In this document: positions 1 through 9,014 of the stretch, piece after piece
Numbering within the stretch: the first letter of the stretch is position 1
Layout: each line of letters opens with the position of its first letter
From: Hymenobacter qilianensis
GTDB taxonomy: Bacteria; Bacteroidota; Bacteroidia; Cytophagales; Hymenobacteraceae
Assembly (NCBI RefSeq): GCF_014489555.1
Contig: NZ_CP060784.1
Location: 4,056,501 to 4,120,500, forward strand
Direction: 5' to 3'
Length of the DNA stretch: 64,000 nucleotides
Made by a program: the position numbers and the translations under genes
The notes under the pieces: generated by a model
What the model saw: only the letters and a program-made list of their open reading frames with translations
Told to the model about the DNA's origin: nothing
The model's database searches: none

Positions 1-1297
1 CGATAATTTTCGGCAGCAGGAAGTGCTGGGCTACACGGCCAAGAGCCCACGTTGGGCCATTGCGTATAAATACCCTGCTGAGGCCGCCCGTACCCGTCTG
101 CGGGAAGTGCAGTACAACGTAGGCCGCACCGGCGCCGTGACGCCCGTAGCCCATCTAGACCCCGTTCCGCTGGCCGGCACTGTAGTTAAACGCGCCTCCG
201 TGCACAATGCCAATCAGATTGCCGCCCTCGACTTACGCCTCGGCGACATGGTATTCGTGGAAAAAGGCGGTGAAATCATACCCAAAATAACCGGGGTAGA
301 CCTCACCGCCCGCCCCACTGACAGCCAGCCTATCAGCTTTCCGGCCACTTGTCCGGCCTGCAACACGCCCCTTATCCGCCCCGCCGGTGAGGCCCATTAT
401 CGTTGTCCGAATGAGCGCGGCTGCCCGCCGCAGCTAAAGGCCCGCCTGGAGCACTATGTATCGCGCAAAGCCCTGAATATCGACGGCCTAGGAGCCGAAA
501 CCGTGGGCCGCTTTTTCGACTTGGGTCTTGTCATTACTCCCGCCGACATATACGACTTGCCGCAGCGCCGCGATGAGTTGGTGAACCTGGAGCGCTTGGG
601 CGAAAAGTCTATCCAGAACTTGCTGGCTGGTATTGAAGCCAGCAAGCAGGTTCCCTTTGATCGGGTGCTATTTGGGCTGGGCATTCGCTACGTGGGCGAA
701 ACTGTGGCCGATAAACTAGCCACTCATTACCGAAACATTGATGCTCTGGCAGCCGCATCGGCCTCCGAGCTGGCGGCCGTACCGGAAGTTGGCGGCGTGA
801 TTGCGGAGTCGGCAGCAGCGTGGTTTCAGGATGATTTTAATCGCCAAATCGTTACCCGCCTGCATGCCGCAGGTGTTCAGATGGCCCTGACTGGTGAAGC
901 ACCTAAGGCCGTTAGCGACCGCCTTGCGGGCTCGACCTTCGTGCTATCCGGAGTTTTCGAAGACCATAGTCGTGATGAGTTGCAGCAGCTAATAGAACAG
1001 CATGGTGGCAAAGTGACGGGGTCAATCAGCAAAAAGCTCAGCTACCTAGTGGCCGGCGACAAAATGGGCCCGGCCAAGCGCGAAAAGGCAATAGAGTTAA
1101 AAGTACCAATCATCAATGAAAACGATTTAATAGCCATGTTACCGACTCCGGAAACGATTGCGGAGCCAGACATTTTTGTATCTTTGCCCGTAACCCCGCC
1201 GGACAATGAGCCGGTGGAGCCGCCGACTTATCCCGCCCCTGCTACGCCTTCACCGGCGACGGGCGGCGGAGCAGGTCAACAGGGTTCGTTGTTTTAG
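1..1297 (+). CDS. ligA: NAD-dependent DNA ligase, 3' part
   Basis: This is the C-terminal two thirds of an NAD+-dependent DNA ligase, which seals nicks in duplex DNA during replication and repair. The frame is open from base 2, so the gene starts before the window. The visible part opens at the end of the adenylation domain (SPRWAIAYKYPAE motif, with the conserved Lys). It continues with an OB fold, a four-Cys zinc finger (CPAC and, further on, two more Cys, roughly bases 348-426), helix-hairpin-helix repeats, and a BRCT domain at about bases 925-1140. The last 50 residues are a Pro-rich tail ending in QGSLF, longer than in the E. coli enzyme. Adenylation-site Lys lies outside the window. Identification is very secure. 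Confidence 0.97.
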   Translation, partial: DNFRQQEVLGYTAKSPRWAIAYKYPAEAARTRLREVQYNVGRTGAVTPVAHLDPVPLAGTVVKRASVHNANQIAALDLRLGDMVFVEKGGEIIPKITGVDLTARPTDSQPISFPATCPACNTPLIRPAGEAHYRCPNERGCPPQLKARLEHYVSRKALNIDGLGAETVGRFFDLGLVITPADIYDLPQRRDELVNLERLGEKSIQNLLAGIEASKQVPFDRVLFGLGIRYVGETVADKLATHYRNIDALAAASASELAAVPEVGGVIAESAAAWFQDDFNRQIVTRLHAAGVQMALTGEAPKAVSDRLAGSTFVLSGVFEDHSRDELQQLIEQHGGKVTGSISKKLSYLVAGDKMGPAKREKAIELKVPIINENDLIAMLPTPETIAEPDIFVSLPVTPPDNEPVEPPTYPAPATPSPATGGGAGQQGSLF

Positions 1298-1470
1298 CGC
1301 TTGCGCTCACGCACCCAGCCGGCTCCCGGGCCGCCTTCTATACTGTGGGTCACATTGGCCTTCCACCCGGGGCCAGGACCTTCCCACCCTAGCCCACAGT
1401 TATACAAGGCGGCCCGGTCGAGCCGGAGTGAGCCGCTGGCCACTTTTCTTCTCCTTTTTGACTTCCTGTT

Positions 1471-1881
1471 ATGAAAACCCTTTTTCGGGGCTTTGGCCTG
1501 CTTTGCGCTATCACTGTTCTGGTTCCTGTTGCTTCGGCCCAAAAAGCCCCCCAGCAGGTTTCCGCGCCAGCAGTGGGAGCAGTAGATGTAGCTACGGCAG
1601 CCAAGCTTATCAAGCAGCCCAACGTGGTGGTACTGGACGTTCGCACACCTGCCGAGTACGCGACAGGCCATGTGCGGGGTGCTAAAAACGTCGATTTTCG
1701 GGCCCCTGATTTTGCTCAGCAGATAGCGCAGCTTGATACTACCAAAACGTACATCCTTTATTGCGCTTCCGGCAACCGGAGTGGGCAGGCCAGCAAGCTT
1801 ATGAAGGCAAAAGGTTTTCCAAAAGTGGTGAACGCAGGCGCCTTCAAAACCTTGCAGGCTGGCGGCTTGAAAACCGAATAA
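1471..1881 (+). CDS. Secreted single-domain rhodanese-like protein
   Basis: A 136-residue protein with a Sec signal peptide (MKTLFRGFGLLCAITVLVPVASA) and one rhodanese domain from about residue 35 onward. The CxxGxRS-type active-site loop is present (CASGNRS, Cys98), so it could carry a persulfide and transfer sulfur in the periplasm. The LDVRTPAEYATGHVRGA segment is the usual CH2-type rhodanese signature. The signal peptide is followed by AQKAPQ, encoded by the AAAAAGCCCCCCAG string that recurs across the window. The gene stands alone between ligA and a convergent gene, with a terminator just downstream. The sulfur donor and acceptor cannot be read from the sequence. Confidence 0.9.
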   Translation: MKTLFRGFGLLCAITVLVPVASAQKAPQQVSAPAVGAVDVATAAKLIKQPNVVVLDVRTPAEYATGHVRGAKNVDFRAPDFAQQIAQLDTTKTYILYCASGNRSGQASKLMKAKGFPKVVNAGAFKTLQAGGLKTE

Positions 1882-1956
1882 TGCTGATCCGGCGCTTGAA
1901 GGTGAAGTGCTTGCGATGAGTCTAACCAGCCACCTAGAATTCGTATGTATATTTTA

Positions 1957-1992
1957 AAAACAAGCCCCTAGTGTACTCCGGGGGCTTTTTTC
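1957..1992. terminator. Rho-independent terminator between rhodanese and GH2 genes
   Basis: An AAGCCCC arm and a GGGGCTTTTTT arm flank a short loop. The hairpin ends in a T run for the rhodanese gene on the + strand and has an A run on the other side, so it can serve both convergent genes. The last codons of the minus-strand gene (KKAPGVH, stop at 1968-1970) lie inside the hairpin, so part of the terminator is also coding sequence. Confidence 0.8.
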
Positions 1993-3361
1993 TTGAAGTT
2001 ACCCTGCGAAATATTCTTTATATCCGCCGCTGTGAGCTTTCCGACATAAAAAGGGTAGCTATGTGTTGCTACACTGCCTTTCCCGTCATTTGCTGTTACC
2101 AACAATCGGTACGCCCCCTTTTTGGCCGGCGCTTTCACCAGCGCCCGTGTACCCTCAGACTTAATGATGGCGCCCGGCAAAGCTTCGCGAGCCGTACGAT
2201 GTTGGGGGAGAATAAAATTCTCATTGACATCGGGCACTACTTCCCACGCTATAGCCAACAAGTCGCCTTCGGGGTCGGATGCAACAACGCTGGCCTCGTA
2301 AGTGCTATCTGCTCGCAGGAAAGTGCTTCGCAACTGCGTTTTACCATTCAGCCGAAATGACCTCAGGCCCGGAGCCTTGTTCGGCAACGATTTGCCCGTC
2401 CACAAATAGTGAATCATGTCCACTATGGCAGTCTTTTCGCCGCCCTGCGTGAATAAGCTAAACCACATGGACGTCTGCTCAAACCGCTGCCCCCAGTACA
2501 GGACGTATCCGCCCAGACAATGGTCTTTGTCACCTACCATTGTTTTCTCGTATCGGGTTCGGATGTACTCAGCTTTCCTGTCGCTGCTTTGGTCCATGGG
2601 CGCCCTCCATTTGGTTTTGGGGCTTCGCCTGTCCACCAGCCTCGCGCCCCAAACTCACCGACAATGTAGGGTCCTGACCAGCCGTTCCCAACTAGGTGAG
2701 AGCGGATGTGACCCAACTGACTGAATACGTTCACCGTCAGCACATCCAGATCGGGGCAAAAGCGCTCCACAGCCGTTACCATATGCAGACTACTGGTCAT
2801 CGTAGTCGTGACGGGATGATAAGGATCCAACTCATGGATCATCTTTACCACGTCGTTCAGAATCTGGAATGCTCGCGGGTTATTGGTATGGTTGTCCAAC
2901 TCATTCCCCACATTCCACATTAATAAGGCGGGATGGTTGCGAAACCGGAGAACTTGTCGGCGAATCTCGTCGTTCTGCAACGCCACTGCCTTACGGTCAT
3001 AATAGTCAAAATCTTCATACTCAGGTTTCATCCACAATCCCAGCATTACCGTCAGGCCCTGCTCCTGGGCCTTGTCCATAATAGCGTCAGCGTAGTTAGT
3101 CGTGTAGAGGCGAATAGAATTGCCCCCCAGCTCCTTTACACGGTCCAATTGTTGTAACCCGGCTACTCCTTTGATAAAGTAAGGCTCACCACCTCGCAAT
3201 AGCTGGTAGCCCGTTGCCGTCTTTTTTATCTGTACGGGTAGTACTCCTGTCGGTACCTGAGTTAAAGCATCTGCTTTGTTACCATCTGAATGACAGCTAA
3301 AAAGCATGATACATATGCAGCTCAACCATAAAAAATAATAAGAACGATTGTTGAGAGGCAT
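1968..3361 (-). CDS. Lipoprotein glycoside hydrolase, GH2-type TIM barrel (frame broken once)
   Basis: After correction of one base this is a protein of about 464 residues. It has a lipoprotein signal (LSCICIMLFSC, Cys at the end) and a TIM-barrel domain of the GH2/GH-A clan. The acid/base Glu sits in MWNVGNELD and the nucleophile Glu in YIVGEFGARG; a small Ig-like C-terminal domain follows (ASDPEGDLLAIAWEV). As written, the frame breaks at 2619-2622, where four G stand but five are needed to give GEAPKTKWRAPMD. It lies divergent to a cellulose-synthase-like gene, which suggests trimming or release of the exported glycan at the cell surface. The substrate is not determinable from sequence. 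The start ATG at 3361 precedes a good lipoprotein signal. Confidence 0.85.
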
Positions 3362-3548
3362 GTTATCGGAAGCTATTTGTAATCTGACTTTTTATAACAA
3401 AAAGGAGTCAGCGTAAGTAAAGGAGCAGGACGCAATTTCAATTAATTTTATCCAAAAACATCAAACAGTACTTGGATTTATCGTACCAATATTGAGCTTG
3501 ATCAGAGGCTGAATTCAAATGACTGGCCTTTCCAAGAGTTAATTTTCG

Positions 3549-6050
3549 ATGCCCCCAGATATCACCCGCACTACACTTATACCAGCAAAGCCTTTGATGC
3601 CAAAGCACGTGCCTGTTTCAGAGGAACACAAAGTTAAATACAACTTTGTGCAGGGGGTGCGACAAATGCGCATTTTAGTTCTGATCGGGGTACTCCTGAC
3701 AGGCCACTTCCTGTGGTGGTTTGCCGACTCTGACCATATTGGCTATCCGCTTTTGTTCTGGCTGCTCACCGTTTCCTTGGGCTTCAAGCTACTGCGCATG
3801 CTGCACGAGTGGTACCACTACGTGCAAGTCAGCAAGCCAATTCTGCCGGCGCGCACAAACCACCAGTACACGGTTGATGTGCTTACTACGGCCTGCCCCG
3901 GCGAGCCGCTGGATATGATTGAGCGTACGCTGCGGGCCATGCAGGCCATTCGCTACCCCCACACCAGCTACCTCTGCGACGAGGGCGATGATCCGTATCT
4001 GCGCCAGATCTGTCAGGAGTTAGGGATAGTTCACGTTACCCGTACGCAAAAAATAAACGCCAAGGCCGGCAACATCAACAATGCGCTCCGCCAGGCGACG
4101 GGCGAGCTATGTGTAGTATTGGACCCCGACCACGAGCCCACCCCTGACTTTCTGGATAGAGTGGTGGATTACTTCGCTGACCCCACAGTGGGTTATGTGC
4201 AGGTTGTACAGGCTTATGGAAACCAAGAGGAAAGCCTGATTGCCCGCGGCGCGGCCGAGCAAACTTACCACTTCTATGGCCCGCTGATGATGGGCATGAA
4301 TTCTTACAATACGGCCCAGGCCATTGGGGCCAACTGTACCTTCCGACGCACGGCCCTGGACAGCATCGGTGGGCACGCGGCTGGCCTCACGGAAGATATG
4401 CATACGGCTATGCGCTTGCACGCGCAGGGCTGGAAGTCGGTGTACGCGCCTGTGATTGTGAGCCGGGGCCTGGTGCCAGCTTCATTAGCAGCCTACTATG
4501 CGCAGCAATTGAAATGGGCCCGAGGTAGTTTCGAGCTGCTTTTCCGGGTGTATCCAACGCTTTTCTCGCGCTTTACCTGGCGGCAGCGTCTGCACTATCT
4601 CACGCTGCCTCTGTATTTCTTCTCCGGTGTGGTGGCCCTCATCGATCTGTTGGTTCCGATTCTGGCACTGTCACTTGCTGAGTTCCCGTGGCATTTGTCG
4701 CTCCCCCAGTTTGTGCTGCACATGACGCCCATCGTGGCTATTTCCATGCTGATTCGGTACAATGCGCAACGCTGGCTACGGGAACCCCATGAGGCCGGAC
4801 TGCATCTGACGGGGGGCTTTTTGCGAATAGGTACCTGGTGGATTTATTGCCTGGGCCTTCTCTATACGCTGCTCAGAATACGCGTTCCTTACATCCCCAC
4901 CCCCAAAGATGGCCACGCCGGAAATGAGTGGCTGCTTAGCCTTCCCAATCTGTTGATGGCTGTTGTCTGCGTAGCAGCCGCGCGTTATGGGCATTACCTG
5001 ATACAAACACCTTACGCGCTGCTCATGATGGCGCTGGCCATGAGCAACGCTGCTATTCTGGGAGTTTCGGTGCTAATGGCTCAGCATAATCTCCTCAAGG
5101 GTTTGCTGCGCTTTGCAAACTCGTTTAGTCCCGCTCGTTGGCTTGTGGCTAAAAGCCAGCAGCTCATTACCGGGCGAGACGGTGAGCTTTTCCCCCGCTT
5201 TCGGACAGCCGCCGTCTACATCGCCTTCTTTGTGTTCACTGCCCACTCTTTTATTAGCCTGGGAGTTGGTTTGTGGCTGGATAGCACTGCTCCTTCCCCC
5301 GACCTTATCTGGACGCGTTCGGGTGTAGGCGAAGTACGCATGGGCTACGCTGCGACTTCCTCAGCATCCATGTGGTCAGCTTCCACTTCCTTGCCTTCTC
5401 GTGCAGGAGCCGATTTAGCTTCACCGATTCAGGAAATACGCCTGCCCCCGGCATTAGCTCCGCAGATATCGGCGGAAGCTCTCCAGAAAGCAGATACACA
5501 AGGTAATATCCTGGTACTAAGCTGGGAAGTCCGAAACGGCTCCTTTAACGATACTAACTGGAAGCAGGCGGTAGCCGCTATTCGGGATAATAATAAGCCT
5601 GTGATGCTTCGGCCCATTATTAAAGCTAGTAATCCTACGGCGTATCGTCGTACTTGGCAACGCTTAGTTACTAACTTCAGAGCCTCTGGCGATACCAGCG
5701 CGGTTTGGGTCTGGACGCCTCCCTCTTCCGATTCGATTGCCGCGTATTTTCCCGGTGCCACTTACCTCGATTGGGTTGCGGCCGATTGTATGACATCGGG
5801 GCCGGATGCAATGGCTAAATCACTGCGAAAGTACCGTTCCCTACGCTTGCAGCTCGCTGAGCGAGCCGAACTGACCAGCATGCCTATTATGCTGCTGGCT
5901 CCTTTACAACCGAGTCAGTCCCTGCAGGCACAGTCCGAGCACTTAACCAGTACCTTCCTGGAAATAAAAGCCCTTCTTTTTGGTTCGCTTTCCCATACCA
6001 GTCGCCCTGATTCATTGAAGCTGAGCGCCTTTATTCCAATTAAGAGTTAA
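3549..6050 (+). CDS. Cellulose-synthase-like GT2 with C-terminal glycosidase-like domain
   Basis: An 833-residue inner-membrane processive glycosyltransferase. Two N-terminal membrane segments (about residues 40-80) precede a GT2 catalytic domain with the expected aspartates: DEGDD, DPDHEP, and TEDMH. A QQLKWARG motif stands in for the QxxRW acceptor motif, and several more membrane helices run to about residue 590. The last 220 residues form a separate extracytoplasmic domain (LVLSWEV, MLRPIIKASN, AVWVWTPP, TYLDWVAADC) that resembles GH26 mannanase-like folds, but no clear catalytic Glu pair was assigned. BcsA normally ends with a PilZ domain; I see none here, so c-di-GMP control of the usual type is not indicated. 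The polymer could be cellulose-like or another beta-glycan. Confidence 0.85.
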   Translation: MPPDITRTTLIPAKPLMPKHVPVSEEHKVKYNFVQGVRQMRILVLIGVLLTGHFLWWFADSDHIGYPLLFWLLTVSLGFKLLRMLHEWYHYVQVSKPILPARTNHQYTVDVLTTACPGEPLDMIERTLRAMQAIRYPHTSYLCDEGDDPYLRQICQELGIVHVTRTQKINAKAGNINNALRQATGELCVVLDPDHEPTPDFLDRVVDYFADPTVGYVQVVQAYGNQEESLIARGAAEQTYHFYGPLMMGMNSYNTAQAIGANCTFRRTALDSIGGHAAGLTEDMHTAMRLHAQGWKSVYAPVIVSRGLVPASLAAYYAQQLKWARGSFELLFRVYPTLFSRFTWRQRLHYLTLPLYFFSGVVALIDLLVPILALSLAEFPWHLSLPQFVLHMTPIVAISMLIRYNAQRWLREPHEAGLHLTGGFLRIGTWWIYCLGLLYTLLRIRVPYIPTPKDGHAGNEWLLSLPNLLMAVVCVAAARYGHYLIQTPYALLMMALAMSNAAILGVSVLMAQHNLLKGLLRFANSFSPARWLVAKSQQLITGRDGELFPRFRTAAVYIAFFVFTAHSFISLGVGLWLDSTAPSPDLIWTRSGVGEVRMGYAATSSASMWSASTSLPSRAGADLASPIQEIRLPPALAPQISAEALQKADTQGNILVLSWEVRNGSFNDTNWKQAVAAIRDNNKPVMLRPIIKASNPTAYRRTWQRLVTNFRASGDTSAVWVWTPPSSDSIAAYFPGATYLDWVAADCMTSGPDAMAKSLRKYRSLRLQLAERAELTSMPIMLLAPLQPSQSLQAQSEHLTSTFLEIKALLFGSLSHTSRPDSLKLSAFIPIKS

Positions 6051-6105
6051 TTAACTAACTGTAGGAAAGGCGGTTATAGACATTACAAAACGCAGCATTA
6101 GCCCA

Positions 6106-6143
6106 TAAAAAAGCCCCCCAGGTTACTTCTGGGGGCTTTTTTT
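6106..6143. terminator. Bidirectional rho-independent terminator
   Basis: AAAAAGCCCCC and GGGGGCTTTTTTT arms enclose a loop of about 12 bases, between the convergent glycosyltransferase and polysaccharide deacetylase genes. A/T runs on both sides suit both strands. Confidence 0.92.
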
Positions 6144-6159
6144 ACAAGAATCCAGCCTA

Positions 6160-7068
6160 CTAAAAGCTGTTCTTCATGCTGTTGTGCAGCGTCCGGGGCG
6201 ACCAATAGCCGCTGGCAATAATGCGACGAATAGTAAACAACGGGTCCTGCTGGTCGCGCTTCTCAGCCAGCACAAAGGCGCTCACAAAACCGCGCTTTTT
6301 CAATTCCGGAATGGCCTCCGGATTCCACAGGCCAAAGGGATAAGCGAAGTAGTTGATCTTCTTGCCCGTTATTTCCTCCAGCGTCTTGGTGGGTTTCTCA
6401 ATCTGCGTTACCCAATCCTCACCCTGATACTTTTTCACGTTGTGATGGTCCCAGGTGTGCGAGCCGATGACGTGCCCCTGGTCGGAAAGCTCTTTTACCT
6501 GCGCCTTGCTCATGTAGCGCGGGCGGCCCAGCGAGACGGTCATGATAAAGAAAACGCCCTTGAAACCGTACTTGTCCAGCTCCGGCTTGGCCACCGTGAA
6601 CTGATCCAGGTCGGTATCGTCGAAGGTGAGCATGACGGGCTTGGAGGGCAGCGGGGCGCCGGTGGTCAGGTAAGCATACAGCTGATCGGGCAGGATGGTG
6701 TGGTAGCCGCTGTCGGCCAGCATCTTCATCTGGTCGCGAAACTGAGCCACCGGCACGATGTAATCCTTGGCATTCTTGGAGTCCTTCGGCTTCCAGTCGC
6801 GGACCTGGTGGTAGCAAAGGATGGGTACCTGCGGACGAGCCAGAATCTCGGCAGCGGTGGCAATTTTATTCGCCGGAATGGTCGTCGGATCGGGAGCCGG
6901 TGCGTTCGGATTGGCTGGCGCAGCGGCGGCTGGGGCAGTCGCAACAGTATCGGCAGCAGCCTGTTCCTTCGATTCTGAAGCAGCAGCCGATTTGGTTTCG
7001 CAGCCAGACAGGGTAAGTGTGGTGGCCAGAATGCCAGCCACTAAAATGGGGGTACGGGTAAGCTTCAT
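6160..7068 (-). CDS. Lipoprotein polysaccharide deacetylase (NodB/CE4)
   Basis: A 302-residue lipoprotein (TTLTLSGC, Cys23) with an Ala/Pro-rich linker (residues 25-70) and a NodB homology domain. Motif 1 is TFDD (Asp150-Asp151), motif 2 is the His-rich SHTWDHH (His204, His208) that binds the metal, and YPFG near residue 245 is the third motif. Such enzymes remove acetyl groups from N-acetylglucosamine polymers. Its position beside the glycosyltransferase and glycosidase suggests it acts on the same extracellular polysaccharide, in the manner of PgaB or Bacteroidota homologues; peptidoglycan is the alternative. The catalytic set appears complete. Confidence 0.9.
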   Translation of the reverse strand: MKLTRTPILVAGILATTLTLSGCETKSAAASESKEQAAADTVATAPAAAAPANPNAPAPDPTTIPANKIATAAEILARPQVPILCYHQVRDWKPKDSKNAKDYIVPVAQFRDQMKMLADSGYHTILPDQLYAYLTTGAPLPSKPVMLTFDDTDLDQFTVAKPELDKYGFKGVFFIMTVSLGRPRYMSKAQVKELSDQGHVIGSHTWDHHNVKKYQGEDWVTQIEKPTKTLEEITGKKINYFAYPFGLWNPEAIPELKKRGFVSAFVLAEKRDQQDPLFTIRRIIASGYWSPRTLHNSMKNSF

Positions 7069-7194
7069 TCGGGGTGTAAGCTGGAAAAGGAAACCGATAT
7101 TTTAGACGAAAGAAAAGGGCATAATAAAGCATTTGACGGTAGTCACTTACCTTCACGCAACTATTCCAATTACAAAACAACGGCTTATTCCCGC

Positions 7195-8085
7195 ATGGAC
7201 CAACAAGATTCTCACCTTTCTGCCCTGCGCGGCACGGGGGTCGCTTTAATTACTCCTTTTACCTCCGCCCCCGACCATGCCGTGGATGTGGAGGCCCTGC
7301 GTCGCCTGGTCGATTTCGTGGTAGATGGCGGCGTTGAATACTTGGTTATCAATGGCACAACGGCCGAGTCGCCGACCGTGACGGCATCGGAGCGCGCTGA
7401 TATTCTGCGCGTTGTGCGGGAGCAAGTGGCTGGTCGGGTACCACTCGTGTATGGCATTGGCGGCAACGATACGGCCGGCGTTGAAAACCTACTGCGCACC
7501 ACCGACCTGACGGGCGTAATGGCAATTCTCTCGGCCAGTCCTGCCTACAACAAGCCTTCCCAGGCCGGTATCGTGGCCCATTATGAGCGCCTGGCCGATG
7601 CCTCTCCCCTGCCTATTATCCTGTACAACGTGCCCGGTCGCACCAGCTCCAATATGACGGCCGCCACGACCCTGCGCCTTGCTCAGCACCCCAATATTAT
7701 CGGCATCAAAGAAGCCAGCGGCAACCTGGAGCAGTGCATGGCCATTGCCGCCGGTCGGCCCGCCGGCTTCCTGCTCATCAGCGGCGACGATATGCTGACT
7801 GTGCCGATGATTTCCTTCGGCGCCGAGGGCGTTATCAGTGTGCTGGGCAATGCCTTCCCCGACCGCATGAGCCGCATGACGCGGGCCGCGCTGGAAGGCA
7901 ATTTTGCCGAAGCCAGTGAGCTGCTGTTCGGCTTTCTGGATCTGAATCCCTTAATGTATGAAGAAAGCAACCCGGTAGGCGTAAAAGCGGCCCTCGCGGC
8001 GCTAGGTGTTTGCTCCGATGCCGTACGCCTGCCTCTCGTCCCGGCTTCGGAGAGCCTGACGGAACGGGTGCGGCAATTAATTTAA
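7195..8085 (+). CDS. dapA: 4-hydroxy-tetrahydrodipicolinate synthase
   Basis: A 296-residue class I aldolase that condenses pyruvate with aspartate semialdehyde in the lysine/diaminopimelate pathway. The Schiff-base Lys is Lys172 in IIGIKEASG, and the catalytic Tyr is Tyr144 in YNVPGRT. The GTTAESPT motif (residues 54-61) lines the active site. Length is typical. The gene is monocistronic, with its own terminator at 8104-8142. Confidence 0.97.
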   Translation: MDQQDSHLSALRGTGVALITPFTSAPDHAVDVEALRRLVDFVVDGGVEYLVINGTTAESPTVTASERADILRVVREQVAGRVPLVYGIGGNDTAGVENLLRTTDLTGVMAILSASPAYNKPSQAGIVAHYERLADASPLPIILYNVPGRTSSNMTAATTLRLAQHPNIIGIKEASGNLEQCMAIAAGRPAGFLLISGDDMLTVPMISFGAEGVISVLGNAFPDRMSRMTRAALEGNFAEASELLFGFLDLNPLMYEESNPVGVKAALAALGVCSDAVRLPLVPASESLTERVRQLI

Positions 8086-8103
8086 GGAACCATCAGTGCA
8101 GCA

Positions 8104-8142
8104 ATAAAAAAGCCCCAGACTTGGTCTGGGGGGCTTTTTTAT
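8104..8142. terminator. Bidirectional rho-independent terminator
   Basis: AAAAAAGCCCCAGAC pairs with GTCTGGGGGGCTTTTTT over a three-base loop, between convergent dapA and the LutA-like gene. It is one of the strongest stems of the family in this window. Confidence 0.93.
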
Positions 8143-8163
8143 GAAATTAAATGTAAAAATCAG

Positions 8164-8898
8164 TTACCAGCCGCTCGCCAGCACATCGGCTACGTGCAGG
8201 GTTTGGATGGGCTTTTTTTCCCGCCGAATGTAGGCATCCAGGTGCATAAGGCAGCTTGTATCGGTGCTTACGATGTAGCGCGCACCAGTGGCCAGGGCAT
8301 TTTCTACCTTTTGCTCGGCCATGGCTACCGAAATGGCTTCAAACTTCACGGCAAACGTACCGCCGAAGCCGCAGCAGGTTTCGCTTTCGTCCATTTCCAG
8401 GCGCTCCAGGCCCTGCACGGCATCGAGCAACATGCGTGGCGCGGCTTTAATACCACATTCCCGCAGGGCCGAGCAGGAATCGTGGTAGGTGTATTGGCCG
8501 GGCAGCTTGGCGCCCGGTATGGACTTGATACCCAGCACATCCACCAAAAACTCTGTCATTTCAAAAATGCGCCGCTGCACCCCGTGGTAGCGGGCCTGGT
8601 CGGCGGAGCCTTCAAACAGCTCGGCGTAAGCGTTGCGCACCATGCCCACGCACGACGCCGACGGACTCACGATATACCGATTTTGCCCCCCAGCCGGAAA
8701 ATCGTCCAGAAACTTGGTGGCCACCTCGCAGCTTTCGGACTTGTAGCCGGCGTTGTAAGCCGGCTGCCCGCAGCAGGTTTGGTTGGCATTATAGTGCACC
8801 TCGCAGCCCACGGCTTCCAGCACCTTCACCATGTTCATGGCGGTCTGGGGAAAAAGCTGGTCTACGAAGCAAGGAATGAATAAATCGACGATGGGCAT
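8164..8898 (-). CDS. LutA-like (Fe-S)-binding CCG-domain protein
   Basis: A 244-residue protein with two CCG (cysteine-rich) domains: CCGQPAYN near residue 42 with an upstream IPCFVDQ, and CCGFGGTF near residue 172 with an upstream HDSC. This is the layout of LutA/YkgE, a subunit of the L-lactate utilisation complex, and resembles the C-terminal half of GlcF. LutB and LutC partners are not next to it, so the assignment to lactate oxidation is by family. The HMG-CoA lyase lies upstream on the same strand, 115 bases away. Confidence 0.88.
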   Translation of the reverse strand: MPIVDLFIPCFVDQLFPQTAMNMVKVLEAVGCEVHYNANQTCCGQPAYNAGYKSESCEVATKFLDDFPAGGQNRYIVSPSASCVGMVRNAYAELFEGSADQARYHGVQRRIFEMTEFLVDVLGIKSIPGAKLPGQYTYHDSCSALRECGIKAAPRMLLDAVQGLERLEMDESETCCGFGGTFAVKFEAISVAMAEQKVENALATGARYIVSTDTSCLMHLDAYIRREKKPIQTLHVADVLASGW

Positions 8899-9014
8899 AG
8901 CGAAGAATGAAGCGCAAATCGAGGAGGAAAACGGTCGGCGCTTCGCTCAGCGAGCTGACATGGCGCTGGGGGCTTTTTATAGAGCAAAAACGCCGGTTAA
9001 AGCAAGTTTTGACC

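Noticed and set aside
6184..6978. A 264-residue open frame opposite the deacetylase gene
   Set aside because: It is a shadow of the real gene; GC-rich DNA gives long antisense frames, and it has no family features.
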